Of a stretch of 64,000 nucleotides of DNA, positions 1 through 10,404 are shown piece by piece (the stretch's first letter is position 1; each line of letters opens with the position of its first letter). This DNA comes from Diphasiastrum complanatum (Eukaryota; Streptophyta; Lycopodiopsida; Lycopodiales; Lycopodiaceae), in contig CM055094.1 in the NCBI GenBank assembly GCA_029204225.1, forward strand, positions 30,065,427-30,129,426, in the 5' to 3' direction. Under the pieces are notes generated by a model. It saw only the letters and a list, made by a program, of their open reading frames with translations. It was not told where the DNA came from and ran no database searches. Position numbers and translations under genes: made by a program.

Positions 1-22
1 CCCCCCCCCCCCCCCCCCCCCC
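1..22. repeat. poly-C tract (22 C)
   Basis: A pure run of 22 C opens the window and may continue to the left. The sequence just to its right is repeated after a 16-C run at 44038-44053, so the tract belongs to a dispersed repeat. Confidence 0.95.
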
Positions 23-220
23 AATTAAAATAACTAGTAACATTATTCTCAAAACATCTACGATGAGCTACAAACAACACTTGGAGAGTAAAGAATTAGG
101 AATCTGTCAAATACTCTTGCATCTAGTATTTGGAAAGTGAGACATAATGATAGTATCATAAGAATGAGTTAGAGAAGCTTGTGAAGCCATCCAGAGGTGT
201 GTTGTTGTTTTATTAGTTGC
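23..220. repeat. Flank of RT-bearing repeat, non-coding
   Basis: This stretch lies between the poly-C run and the reverse transcriptase fragment. It recurs in the same orientation at 44054-44250 and, more diverged and inverted, at about 30600-30975, where the homopolymer reads as poly-G. On the minus strand it would be the 3' flank of the reverse transcriptase element. No coding capacity is seen. Confidence 0.6.
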
Positions 221-914
221 CTAGATACATATCAAGCTACCCCAAGTTACCACAAATCTATTATATGACTTAAACACGGGTCTATATGAGGCAAGGTGTA
301 TATATTGCAAAAAGCGAAAAGGAAGGTCTCCCCTTTTATCATATTTGGACAGATGTGTACAACCGGTAATTGGGTTAAAGTTAAATGCAATATTCAGAAA
401 GTTCACCAAATTATGTGTTTTCGTTTCCCTCTATCTCAAGGTATTCCAGGGGATAGATCCAAAAAGGATTGTCAGGTGTTTTTGGTTGAGTCTTGTCTAG
501 GAAACATCCAATTGTATGATTATTGATAAAGCATATATCGTCAATGTACCTGAACGAATATTTGAAGTCGTTTATAAATATAATTTCCCCTAATCTTGCA
601 AGCCTCTTAATAAACTGCATTTTAAAAAGAGAAATGTACCAATTACAAGACATTGGTGAATATGGAAAACCCATTGGTATTCCCCCGACCTGTCGCCAAG
701 TATGATCCCCAAGTCTGATAATGCAATTGTCTATCAAATAGAAATTCCAAATGCATAAGGTATTCTTGCGGTCTATAGTACTCCATTCATATGAACCTGC
801 ATTTTTCGAAACCCATTTAAAATCATTGGTTCCAGATATTCGTTTGTACTTGAGCAATTTGATTTTGGCAATTTTAAATGCCAAACAAATCATTTTAGTC
901 ATAATAGTTTTCAA
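221..914 (-). pseudogene. Penelope-like reverse transcriptase fragment, copy 1
   Basis: Translation of the minus strand shows reverse transcriptase core motifs: GGIPMGFPYSPMSCN (finger/palm region of the PMGxxxSP type) and, about 35 residues later, FRYIDDICF with the catalytic DD pair. Further on, LEYLEIEGNENT then VNFLNIAF fits the thumb-side motif in which Penelope-like enzymes keep a conserved FLD/FLN. The frame breaks at about position 411, where a TAA ends the first frame and reading resumes in another frame from 409 to 221. The N-terminus is cut at about 930, where the sequence joins the LE block. No GIY-YIG endonuclease is visible. The PMG and RYIDD motifs favour a Penelope-like or other TERT-related RT over copia or LINE types, but family placement needs a tree. 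Confidence 0.7.
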
Positions 915-944
915 ATCGTCAATCCCGTTGATAGGTCGCCACTA

Positions 945-1700
945 AAAGATGGAAAATCGATCCTTTGAAGCTATAGCTTTTCAAAGCTTCTGAATTCCAT
1001 TTCCATGCTTGAAGAAGGAAGTGCCAGCATCAAATCTTCTCCCATCAGAGTTTGTTTTCATTTCCTAAAAAGCATGCATGGCAACATGGCAGTAAAGCGT
1101 GATATTGTGAATTTTTGTAATGTTCTGCAACATTTGCTTACATACATAGCTACACCAAATGAGAAAATTAAGGACCTAGATTCTTCAAGAGTTTTATGAG
1201 GTTGAAGTTCTAGTTCCTCTGAAAGTTTCCTTTTGGTGGAAATGATGCTATTTATACCAAGTGTAGGCTAATTTATAATGGCAAAGATCAAGTTCACAGC
1301 TCACCATGATTATGATCATTTGCAAGTAGCCTATTATAAGCAAATTGTGCTGCACTTTCATGTTATCTTAGCACATTTGAATGTAGCTTGTGATATTATT
1401 GGTTCGATATTCTAGTAGCTTTTTTGCACCATTTAAGGTAAGAGAAAGAGAGCACAATCAAATAATGATGCAATAGGTCTAGAAAAATGTAAATTTGTTG
1501 CTCCGGTATCTCCAATTTCTAGGAATTTGGGCATGAAGACAATCCGGCTCGAATCATGCATAGAAAAATTGATGAGTGTTTGCCATCTTGTTTGCATGTA
1601 TGTGATGATTTTTGTTGTTTAATTATATCGATGTCGATTGAAACTATGATAGCTTCGTGGTTGTCATTCGTAATATTAAAAGTTTTTTTTCACCTTATCT
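945..1700. repeat. LE block, copy 1
   Basis: First of several copies (others start near 3250, 5451, 13378, 22828, 26697 and 47451; a right-hand part lies at 19650-19985). On the plus strand it opens with an ORF of about 60 codons beginning MLEEGSASIKSSP (1005-1199 here, with a longer tail than other copies). On the minus strand it holds TATAAATAG (plus positions 1248-1256), a good TATA box pointing left towards family X. The rest looks non-coding. In this copy the block stops at about 1700 and joins copia sequence instead of the usual NC block. Confidence 0.65.
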
Positions 1701-1701
1701 T

Positions 1702-1977
1702 GGTTTGATTGTGGAGTTCGCCACAAACACATGTAACATCAAGAAGGATGGCAAGATCATTGCTAAAGGGGTGATGATCTCCACCCAACCCGGCCTCACT
1801 CTTCAAAAGGTGATCGATCATCTTCTTCAGGAAGAAATGTGAAGAAAGACCAATGGCTTGTCCATCAAAGACAAATCCATGGCCCTGTACACCAAGAAGA
1901 AAGACTATTCGAAGGGCAAGAATCAAGTGCAGCAGCAACAGCAGAAGCCTCACACTCAAGGTGAGAATAGTGGATCG
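1702..1977 (+). pseudogene. Chimeric copia fragment (pre-integrase joined to a second gag-like piece), copy 1
   Basis: Reading starts inside the copia GAG-pre-integrase domain (GLIVEFATNTCNIKKDG, matching 7885-7945). It switches abruptly after IIAKG to a different segment, VMISTQPGLTLQKV, then a lysine- and glutamine-rich stretch ending QQQQQKPHTQGEN, which looks like the basic C-terminal part of a copia gag. A TGA at 1840 breaks this copy. Just past GEN the sequence enters family X in antisense. The same two junctions occur at 21019-21492 and 25055-25528, so the fusion was made once and then copied. Confidence 0.6.
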
Positions 1978-2699
1978 CTGGTTCCGAGGGAGTCTCCCAA
2001 GCTTTTATCTGCTAGTATCAACTGGTCTCGAACTCGAGGTCGGTGGCTCAACTGCTGCAAAGTGACATCTATCAGAAGATAGCCTAATAACGTGGAAGTT
2101 TGCTTGTTCTTGATATAGTCATGGAGGTAGTTGGAAGCAAACTGGGCCCAGTCATAAAGGTTATCATTGTGTAGTCTAGAATTAGCCATCATGTGGAATA
2201 GTTTCATGGGCATATGCGTGATCTTGGACCTATAGCGCTATGTATATTTCGCTAGATAGGCACATGGAGCACCTAAGGGCTTATCATTTATGACCTCAAT
2301 ATGGTAACCATCTTTTTTTTCCATTTGTCCGCGGAGGGGTCTATGTATTTGAAGTATGCTATGGATTCAATTTTTTTGAGGGTCCTACTAACTGTGTTTG
2401 GTCCCCTAGGAAAGCCAAATGTATTGAGGTCAGCTCAGAAATAGGGATAATATAAACAAAATTTTGGGTAGGAGGTAACATGAACTGGAAAATCTGTCGG
2501 TGGGGTTATAAGTAATATGCAATCAAAATGGGCTCTGATAGCCACTGATCAAAAGAGAAAGTTGGAACTCTATGTGGCTCAAGGAATATTGTGCCTCCTA
2601 GTACCAAGTGTTCATCTCATAGATATCGAGGCTTTCCATGGTGATGTCAATTCTGTCTAGAGTTGGGTCATCAGAACTGGAAGATGTTGTGGCAGACAT
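1978..2699 (-). pseudogene. Family X coding remnant, copy 1
   Basis: Unrecognised minus-strand protein family. The probable start is ATG at 2699 (MSATTSSSSDDPTLD in intact copies). After a frameshift come MLPPNQNF-type and PMKLFHMMANSRLHNDNLYDWAQ-type blocks (2213-1956), ending near DKSLGDSLGTS. I cannot assign a domain; a gag-like structural role is possible but unsupported. The minus-strand sequence TGGCTATCAGAGCC (plus 2531-2544) resembles the initiator-tRNA primer binding site TGGTATCAGAGC with one extra base. The piece is broken by frameshifts and fused at its left end to the copia chimera. Confidence 0.5.
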
Positions 2700-3156
2700 G
2701 CTCTGGACTTGGCTGAGGACTCTGTTGAAGGTTCGGCTCTGGTAACAGACAAGTGGAGTCTCGGCTCGGTCGACTGTGCAGGGCTTCGGATCGGTCGACT
2801 TTTGATGGACTCGTCTCGGTCAACTTTGTATGCAGAGTATGGACGCTCAGCTCGGTCCATAGTGAATGCAGAGTATGGGGGATCGGCTCTATGAGCAGTG
2901 TATGTAGAGTATTGCTCGGCAGTGTATGGAGACTAGAAATTTGTGGAAAAATTTGGAGCAATGTCGTTCTGATAGGATGTGGAAACGATGATGTTTCTTC
3001 GTAGTAACGTACTAGTAGCGAGCTTTCAACCCAAATCGGTGTTGAATGTGCGGCTTTGACAAGCTCCAGGAGCACTACCCCTCAGCATTTGGCTCGTGCT
3101 AGATGTGACGATTTTTGTGTAATGTAGCAGATCTCGGCAGCTTAGGGTTTTTGAAA
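2700..3156 (-). repeat. Family X leader with 36-bp minisatellite, copy 1
   Basis: This precedes the X start codon on the minus strand. It contains degenerate 36-bp units around GCAGAGTATGGACGCTCAGC. The unit is a multiple of three, so both strands stay open over it and give repetitive spurious ORFs. This copy has about two clear units; the copies near 4990, 12900, 41270 and 46990 have about three. A telo-box-like motif (AAACCCTAA on the minus strand, near 3141-3150) lies beside it. Confidence 0.6.
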
Positions 3157-3249
3157 ATGGATGATGATGGCGCTCCGGATCCGTGGTGGATGTATGTAGA
3201 TGGTGTCCAAGGATGCGAAGGAGTAATCAAGCACTGTCGTAGTGAATGA
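3157..3249 (+). other. Conserved 30-codon short ORF next to telo-box
   Basis: The ORF starts ATG, encodes MDDDGAPDPWWMYVDGVQG and runs to TGA. It sits about 10 nt downstream of TTAGGGTTT. Equivalent ORFs of exactly the same length lie at 5358-5450, 13285-13377, 22735-22827, 26604-26696 and 47358-47450, with no indels but several amino-acid changes. Shared descent explains most of the conservation, so translation is unproven. On the opposite strand the same DNA is family X leader. Confidence 0.35.
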
Positions 3250-4045
3250 TAGATCGCCACTAAAAGATGTAAAATTGATCCTTTGAAGCTATAGCTTTTC
3301 AAAGCTTCTGAATTCCATTTCCATGCTTGAAGAAGGAAGTGCCAGCATCAAATCTTCTCCCATCAGAGTTTGTTTTCATTTCCTAAAAAGCATGCATGGC
3401 AACATGGCAGTAAAGCGTGATATTGTGAATTTTTGTAATGTTCTGCAACATTTGCTTACATACATAGCTACATCAAATGAGAAAATTAAGGACCTAGATT
3501 CTTAAAGAGTTTTAGGAGGTTGAAGTTCTAGTTTTTCTACAAATCAAGTTCCTCTAAAAGTTTCTTTTTGGTGGAAATGATGCTATTTATACCAAGTGTA
3601 GGCTAATTTATAATGTCAAAGATCGAGTTCACAGCTCACCATGATTATGATCATTTGCAAGTAGCCTATTATAAGCAAATTGTGCTGCACTTTCATGCTA
3701 TCATAGCACATTTGAATGTAGCTTGTGATATTATTGGTTCGATATTCTAGTAGCTTTTTTGCACCATTTAAGGTAAGAGAAAGAGAGCACAATCAAATAA
3801 TGATGCAATAGGTTCTAGAAAAATATAAATTTGTTGTTTCGGTATCTCCAATTTCTAGGAATTTGGGCATGAAGACAATCCGGCTCGAATCATGCACAGA
3901 AAAATTGATGAGTGTTTGCCATCTTGTTTGCATGTATGTGATGATTTTTGTTGTTTAATTATATCGATGTCGATTGAAACTATGATAGCTTCGTGGTTGA
4001 CATTCGTAATATTAAAAGTTTTTTTTCACCTTATCTTGGGGCAAG
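3250..4045. repeat. LE block, copy 2
   Basis: Carries the plus-strand 60-codon ORF MLEEGSASIKSSP (3323-3505) and the minus-strand TATAAATAG (plus 3583-3591). The ORF product has no recognised domain; it has a hydrophobic centre (FCNVLQHLLTYI). The remainder is A/T-rich and non-coding. Confidence 0.65.
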
Positions 4046-4612
4046 TTCACAAATAGCAAGGTAACAAATTGGGACTCGGCAAGAACTCACCCCAAATGAC
4101 TTTTTGAGCTTCACTAACTTGCTCTCATGAATTTATCATTGTGTCTAACTTGCCACATTCCAGTTTTATAAGTATTTGCTTGATCCTTTACTCTTAAATG
4201 CACCATAATGGTACCCCCCTTTGCATGTGCCATAGTCCTAGAGCTCTAAAATTAACAATGTATACACATGTATGGAAGTTTTCAAGACATACTGATGTTT
4301 TTGCATCCACTTGTCTTTAAGCTTAGATGTGTTCTTTGTAGTTCCTGAAGAAGTCTTGAAAGTTTGAAGCTTGTGTGTTAAGCCAAGTGTTGTTGTAGTT
4401 CATCGTAGATGCTTGGAGTTAATTATTGGCGACCTCCAAGGACATAGCCTTGAAAAAATTTGTCTAGGCCCCTTCATTTTTTAACGCTTGCTTCTTGTAC
4501 AACCAAATTACCTTCCAATTTTTTCAAGCCTATTTGCGGTAAAGTGTCTCACATCTCTATGAAACATATGCACAAAAGTGAATCACTGTAATAGTTAGTT
4601 CTTAGACTTATT
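4046..4612. repeat. NC block, copy 1 (truncated), non-coding
   Basis: Non-coding segment that follows LE in most copies (6246-7435, 19986-20300, 26990-27170, 48241-49450). Here it is shortened: at about 4612 it jumps into family X at a shared TTGAG/GGATAAT boundary. No ORF worth reporting. Confidence 0.6.
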
Positions 4613-4867
4613 GAGGGATAATATAAACAAAATTTTGGTTAGGAGGTAACATGAACTGGAAAATCTGTCGGTGTGGTTATAAGCAATATGCAATAGAAAT
4701 GGGCTCTGATAGCCACTGATCAGAGGAAGTTGGAACTCTATGTGGCTCAGGAACTAGTGTGCCTCCTGGTACCAAGTGTTCATCTCAGAGATATCGAGGC
4801 TTTCCATGGTGATGTCACGTATGTCTTGAGTTGGGTCATCAGAACTGGAAGATGTTGTGGCAGACAT
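4613..4867 (-). pseudogene. Family X N-terminal remnant, copy 2
   Basis: Only the beginning of X is present: the minus-strand ATG at 4867 (MSATTSSSS-type start) and the stretch down to the MLPPNQNF block. It is cut at 4613 by the junction with NC. The primer-binding-site-like sequence lies at plus 4702-4715. Confidence 0.5.
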
Positions 4868-5450
4868 GTTCTGGACTCGGCTGATGACTCTGTTGAAGGT
4901 TTGGATCTGGTAACAGACAAGTGGAGTCTCGGCGCGATTGATTGTGGAGGGCTTCGGATCGGTCGACTTTTGATGGACTCAGCTCAGTCAACTTTGTATG
5001 TAGAGTATGGACGCTCATCTCGTTCCACAGTGAATGCAGAGTATGTACACTCAGCTCGGTCCACGGTGATTGTAGAGTATGGGGGCGCGGCTCTATGAGC
5101 AGTGTATGTAGAGTATTGCTCGGTAGTGTATGGAGAATAGAAATTTGTGGAAAAATTTGGAGCAATGCCGCTCTGATAGGATGTGGAAACGATGACGTTT
5201 CTTCGCGATAACGTACTAGTAGAGAGATTTCAACCCAAATCGGTGTTGAATGTGTGGTTTTAACAAGCTCCAGTAGCACTACCCCTCAGCATTCTCGTGC
5301 TAGATGTGACGATTTTTGTGTAATGTAGCAACTCTTGGCAGCTTAGGGTTTTTGAAAATGGATGATGATGGCACTCTGGATCCGTGGTGGATGTATGTAG
5401 ATGGTGTCCAAGGATGGGAAGAAGTAATCAAGCACGGTTGTAGCGAATGA
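4868..5450 (-). repeat. Family X leader with minisatellite, copy 2
   Basis: Same leader as at 2700-3156 but with about three 36-bp units. It also holds the telo-box-like site (plus 5342-5350) and the 30-codon short ORF on the plus strand (5358-5450, MDDDGTLDPWW). With the minus-strand TATA box at 5784-5792, a transcript towards X would have an untranslated leader of roughly 0.9 kb. Confidence 0.55.
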
Positions 5451-6245
5451 TAGATCGCCACTAAAAGATGGAAAATCGATCCTTTGAAGCTACAGCTTTT
5501 CAAAGCTTCTGAATTCCATTTCCATGCTTGAAGAAGGAAGTGCCAGCATCAAATCTTCTCCCATCAGAGTTTGTTTTCATTTTCTACAAATCATGCATGG
5601 CAACATGGCAGTAAAGCGTGATATTGTGAATTTTTGTAATGTTCTGCAACATTTGCTTACATACATAGCTACACCAAATGAGAAAATTAAGGACCTAGAT
5701 TCTTAAAGAGTTTTATGAGGTTGAAGTTCTAGTTTTTCTACAAATCAAGTTCCTGTGAAAGTTTCTTTTTGGTGGAAATGATCCTATTTATACCAAGTCT
5801 AGGCTAATTTATAATGGCAAAGATCAAGTTCACAGCTCACCATGATTATGATCATTTGCAAGTAGCCTATTATAAGAAAATTGTGCTGCACTTTCATGTT
5901 ATCTTAGCACATTTGAATGTAGCTTGTGATATTATTGGTTCGATATTCTAGTAGCTTTTTTGCACCATTTAAGGTAAGAGAAAGAGAGCACAATCAAATA
6001 ATGATGCAATAGGTTCTAGAAAAATGTAAATTTGTTGTTTCGGTATCTCCAATTTCTAGGAATTTGGGCATGAAGACAATCCGGCTCGAATCATGCACAG
6101 AAAAATTGATGAGTGTTTGCCATCTTGTTTGCATGTATGTGATGATTTTTGTTGTTTAATTATATCGATGTCGATTGAAACTATGATAGCTTCGTGGTTG
6201 TCATTCGTAATATTAAAAGTTTTTCTTCATCTTATCTTGGGGCAA
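5451..6245. repeat. LE block, copy 3
   Basis: Contains the 60-codon plus-strand ORF (5524-5706) and the minus-strand TATA box TATAAATAG (plus 5784-5792). It matches 47451-48240 at a constant offset of 42000 bp for the ORF start, so both lie in the large segmental duplication. Confidence 0.65.
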
Positions 6246-7435
6246 GGTAACAAATTGGGACTCGGCAAGAACTCACTCCAAATGACTTTTTGAGCTTCAC
6301 TAACTTGTTCTCATGAATTTATCATTGTGTCTAACTTGCCACATACCAGTTTTATAAGTATTTGCTTGATCCTTTACTCTTAAATGCACCATAATGGTAC
6401 CCCCCTTTGCATGTGCCATAGTCCTAGAGCTCTAAAATTAACAATGTATACACATGTATGGAAGTTTTCAAGACATACTGATGTTTTTGCATCCACTTGT
6501 CTTTAAGTTTAGATGTGTTCTTTGTAGTTCCTGAAGAAGTCTTGAAAGTTTGAAGCTTGTGTGTTAAGCCAAGTGTTGTTGTAGTTCATCGTAGATGCTT
6601 GGAGTTAATTATTGGCGACCTCCAAGGACATAGCCTTGAAAAAATTTGTCTAGGCCCCTTCATTTTTTAACGCTTGCTTCTTGTACAACCAAATCACCTT
6701 CCAATTTTTTCAAGCCTATTTGCGGTAAAGTGTCTCACATCTCTATGGAACATATGCACAAAAGTGAATCACTTTCTGCCACGTGATGATAGTGCTACAT
6801 TGTGCACTAGGGAATCACATTGTTGATAAGTTGGATTCACATTTACATCATGAAGCAAATAGTCTTGTAAGCTTCGTGTTCAAGTGGATCAGAAGCTCAC
6901 TCCAATGGATGTTGAGATTAATATATCATGCTATCTCTAGCCTAATAGCCACACACTAGATGTTTGGATCCAGAAAATATTCACACAAAGGGACACAGGT
7001 CTACCACGTAGGTCTGCCACGTAGTTTTCAATCAATCAAAAGGAAGGTAGATCCTTATCTTTGGTACTGTAATAGCTAGTTCTTAGACTTATTGAGATAT
7101 TAGAAATTAAATTTTAGGGTCAGCCCAAAGTTTTTGACAAGTGCTCATCAAGTGAATGCAATTCTAGTCAAGATTGTGTTCAATTTTGCTTAATTTGTGA
7201 TATAGTTTGGATTGATTATTGCTTCATGATTCAACTGATCTTGTAGGAATGATTTGAAGAGGCATATTTATGTGCATATGATTCCTTTTGGTTCAGGTTA
7301 GGTGAATCCTATATCCTTGTGAAGTCGAGATCAAGGAGGAGGCAGTTCTACATCCAATTTTTATGCAAATTCAAGCTAGTTTCCATTCTTGTTAACATTA
7401 ATAGATATGATTTGGCTTAAGATCGGGTAGGATCT
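6246..7435. repeat. NC block, copy 2 (long form), leads into copia
   Basis: About 1.2 kb without a credible gene. Copies at 48241-49450 and, in part, 23371-24022 and 27546-27720 are closely similar. The last 250 bp run directly into copia gag sequence in several copies and probably form the 5' untranslated leader of that element. No second long terminal repeat was recognised here. Confidence 0.5.
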
Positions 7436-7437
7436 TA

Positions 7438-8422
7438 TTGAGAGGTCAAGTTTTGAGCTTTATCAAGTCCCTAGGTAGTGGGATATCTAGTCTTTTAATC
7501 ATTTCTATTTTGCATCTATTCAAGAAGAAGCAAACTCAAAGTCCAGCAAATCTTGGTCAAGAGGAAGAGGAGAGCTCTAATGAAGATTTCGTCATGATGC
7601 CAAGTTTCTCTTCTTCAAGCATAAGAGGTGAAGACCCTTGGTGGATAGATAGTGGGGCTACCTCCCACATGACAAGTAAGAGGGAGTATTTTTCAACCTT
7701 ATCTACCTATGAAGGACCTATCAAGTCAATTCTTACAGCAAATAATTATGCTTGTAAGATAGAAGGAATAGGATCCATACCTTTATGCTTGGGATTTTCA
7801 AGGAAAATCAAGATTGATGAAGTACCTTACATTTCTAGTATCACTAAGAACTTTCTTAGTGTAGGACAATTGCTTGACAATGGTTTGATTGTGAAGTTCG
7901 CCACAAATACATGTAACATCAAGAAGGATGGCAAGATCATTGCTAAAGGCATAAGGTTTGGAAGATTGTTCAAACTAGATGCCTATGTGGATGCTAATAT
8001 TGTGATGCTAGCCAAGGAGACCAAGCTATCCAACCATATTCTACGGCACAAAAGACTTGGCCACATCAACTCAAAATCCATGGATATCATGTGCAAGGAG
8101 GAGCTTGCCTTAGGACTTCCAAGATCCTTAGCAAAGTTTATATGATGTTCCAACTCTCTACAATGACAACATTTCAGTCCAACGCCTTGCAACCAACCCA
8201 ATCTTCCATGCAAGACCAAAACATATCGAGATCTCTCATCATTTTGTGTCAGAGAAGGTGCAATCTAAGGAGATATCTTTGGAGCATGTGGCAAGTAGTG
8301 AATGTGTTGCTGATATCCTCACTAAACCACTTCAAAGAGCTGTATTTGTGAAGTTAAGGTCAGCCCTAGGGTTGATAGAAATTCTCTGTTATCTTCAAAC
8401 TAGTTGTGAGGAGGAGTGTTAA
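7438..8422 (+). pseudogene. Ty1/copia gag-pol with large internal deletion, copy 1
   Basis: The first frame (to 8145) carries the gag tail, then DPWWIDSGATSHM, the copia aspartic protease with an intact DSG catalytic triplet, followed by GAG-pre-integrase (FLSVGQLLDNG, then HKRLGHINSKSM). At 8144 it runs, with a one-base frame change, straight into the end of RNase H (IFHARPKHIEISHHF, then VADILTKPLQ) up to TAA at 8420-8422. The integrase core, reverse transcriptase and most of RNase H, several hundred codons, are missing. The element is therefore non-autonomous. The copy at 49452-50436 has the same junction, so the deletion came before the duplication. Confidence 0.85.
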
Positions 8423-8652
8423 ATTTACACAAGCTAGTTTGCATAAATTCCACTTGTAAATGACTTTGAGGCCATGATGTGGGATGTCACACATGCCAAA
8501 AGCATAGGATACCTTATTCTAAGTCAAATTATTAACCTAGCTTTGGAATGGTACCTTTGGAATGTGTCCAAAGAGTGCATAGATAAGGTAGAAAAAAAGT
8601 AGGAGCTTAAAATAGCAATTTTTGCATTGTTTTTGGATCTCAAGGTATCGAC
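8417..8652 (+). repeat. Probable start of copia 3' long terminal repeat
   Basis: Right after the pol stop is a purine tract (GAGGAGGAG) followed by TGTTAAATTTACAC, the expected layout of polypurine tract then LTR starting TG. The same arrangement lies at 50431. The LTR end was not located, and no matching 5' LTR is seen upstream, so the boundary is inferred. Confidence 0.45.
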
Positions 8653-10404
8653 CCTAAATAGGGTGGATCAACTGGATCTTTAGGTTGGATGTTAGGGTTA
8701 GGTTGTGATGATTACATAGAAGCCGTAATATGCTCAAATTCGAGCTCTACATGTATAAATATGTGATGGGATTTCCATCCAATTATGAGCAAAATTAAGA
8801 TTTTCCTTCTTGACTAGTTTGAGTCTATGATTTGACTGATGAATGCTATTGGCTTATGATTTTTATGATCATTGAATGAGATTGGAGTTGCAGGTACAGT
8901 ACGCAGGCAGCAGCAAGCCGTACATCCACATGTGTGAAGAGTTTTGGAGATAATTCATGGAGTTCAAGCCAAGATAAACTAGGAATCAATGCATTGATTA
9001 GTAATCTAGCTTCTAGATCTTGTTTGGATTTTAAGTAGGTGCTTTCTCCATCATTTCTAGAATCAAATGGGTTTATTTTGCTGTATTTTTATCAAAAAGA
9101 ACCCCAACCTCCTACTAGTGGAAAAGTGGGTGATAAAGGGGAGTTTGCTGATGTCCTAGTTCAGGATAAATGTGGTTACAGTTGTCAAGGAAGAAGAGGT
9201 GCCAATTGACACTGCAATGGCTTCTTCAAAAAAACAAAAAATGTAAATGATCTTGATGATTTTTGGAAGTAATAAATTCTATTTTATTTTTAAAAACAAT
9301 TGCGTTTATATTTCTTGAAATATTGTGTATTGAAATCTTTTTGATTAATTTAATGTTTTTAAATTTGTTTGTATTAAAAATATAGATTTAGTAGTTTTTT
9401 AATGATTTAAATATTAGCAAAACTAAAATTGCAACGAACTGTAGGTTTTTAATATTTTAATTTTTCGTTGTGTTTTTATAAGAAGTTTTTAGAAATAATT
9501 TCATTTGCAATCATTAAATGTTTAAATATAAGTAAATATTTAAATACTGATTAAAATTTTGTCATAATTTAAAAAATATTTTTTTTGATACAAGAATTGT
9601 AATTTAAAACACTTTTAAAATTCTTAAAAAAACATTGAAAACTTTTGTTTTAATAAGCAAAAAAAAAATTTTTAGTTATTCAAATGGTTGTGTCCAATGA
9701 TTTCATTTTGAACAGTATTATTATTTCATATAAGCTAATTTGCAATTATTAACAAAATTTTAGTAGGTTGATTAATTTTCTTGCAAAATACAACATCATT
9801 ACAATATCTTTATTTGAAGCATTTTAAACATGGATATATTTTTTATAAAATTAAACAAAAAAAGCGACAAAAAAAAAATGGGTCTCCATGTCATTTCTTT
9901 TTTTTTTTGGGTCATCGTGTTTCATGATGAACAATCTTAGTAAATTCTTCCCTGGTGCATTCTTCCAAAATCAGATGAATGACTTTTTTCTTTGGCTACA
10001 CAAGCTCGCCAGAGATGTTGTCAAGTCACACCTACTTTTTTCTTTTTATGCCAGCACGTGATTGATTTGCTGCAAACCCTTCTGCTAAACTCCTTGCCAA
10101 CTTAGGAGATGCTGAAAACATCAAAGAGATTGAACGCCTCCTCAAAAGACCAAATTTTTTCGTTGTCCAAGATAAATTCTTCCAAAACTCAAATGAAAGG
10201 CCTGGTTCTTTCAACCTAAACAACCCTAGTTCGGTGGTTTTTTGACAAAATATGAGAAAAAGAAAGAAGTATACATGATGTAAAGGAAAGAAAGGACAAG
10301 GGAGTGGTGCAAAAGAAGACTTACCGGCTAAAAGACTAAACTTTTATAGGGATTAACTGGCTCGCAAGATGTTGAGAATCTACATAGAAGAACTCTCACT
10401 AGGA
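8653..10404. repeat. 1.75-kb tandem unit, first copy
   Basis: Begins AGGGTGGATCAACTGG and ends CTCACTAGGAATACGG. It is followed at once by a second copy (10405-12184), while the homologous site at 50664-52455 has only one. It includes a plus-strand TATA-like ATGTATAAATATG (about 8752), AT-rich DNA with A/T homopolymers (9230-9900), and a short open stretch near 10065-10245 encoding LANLGDAENIKEIERLLKRP, which recurs in all four copies and may be a captured exon. No gene recognised. Confidence 0.7.

Noticed and set aside
2531-2544. Endogenous pararetrovirus (caulimovirid), suggested by the tRNA-Met-like site
   Set aside because: No movement protein, coat zinc finger or pararetroviral RT seen nearby; site imperfect and possibly inside X coding sequence.
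2671-3075. Minus-strand ORFs rich in HTLHTLL or LHTLPSN in X leaders (and plus-strand RSTLYAEYG forms)
   Set aside because: Frame-neutral 36-bp minisatellite keeps all copies open; no domain and start codon not conserved.
3141-3150. Interstitial telomere repeat
   Set aside because: Only one TTAGGGTTT per copy; a telo-box-like promoter word, not a telomeric array.
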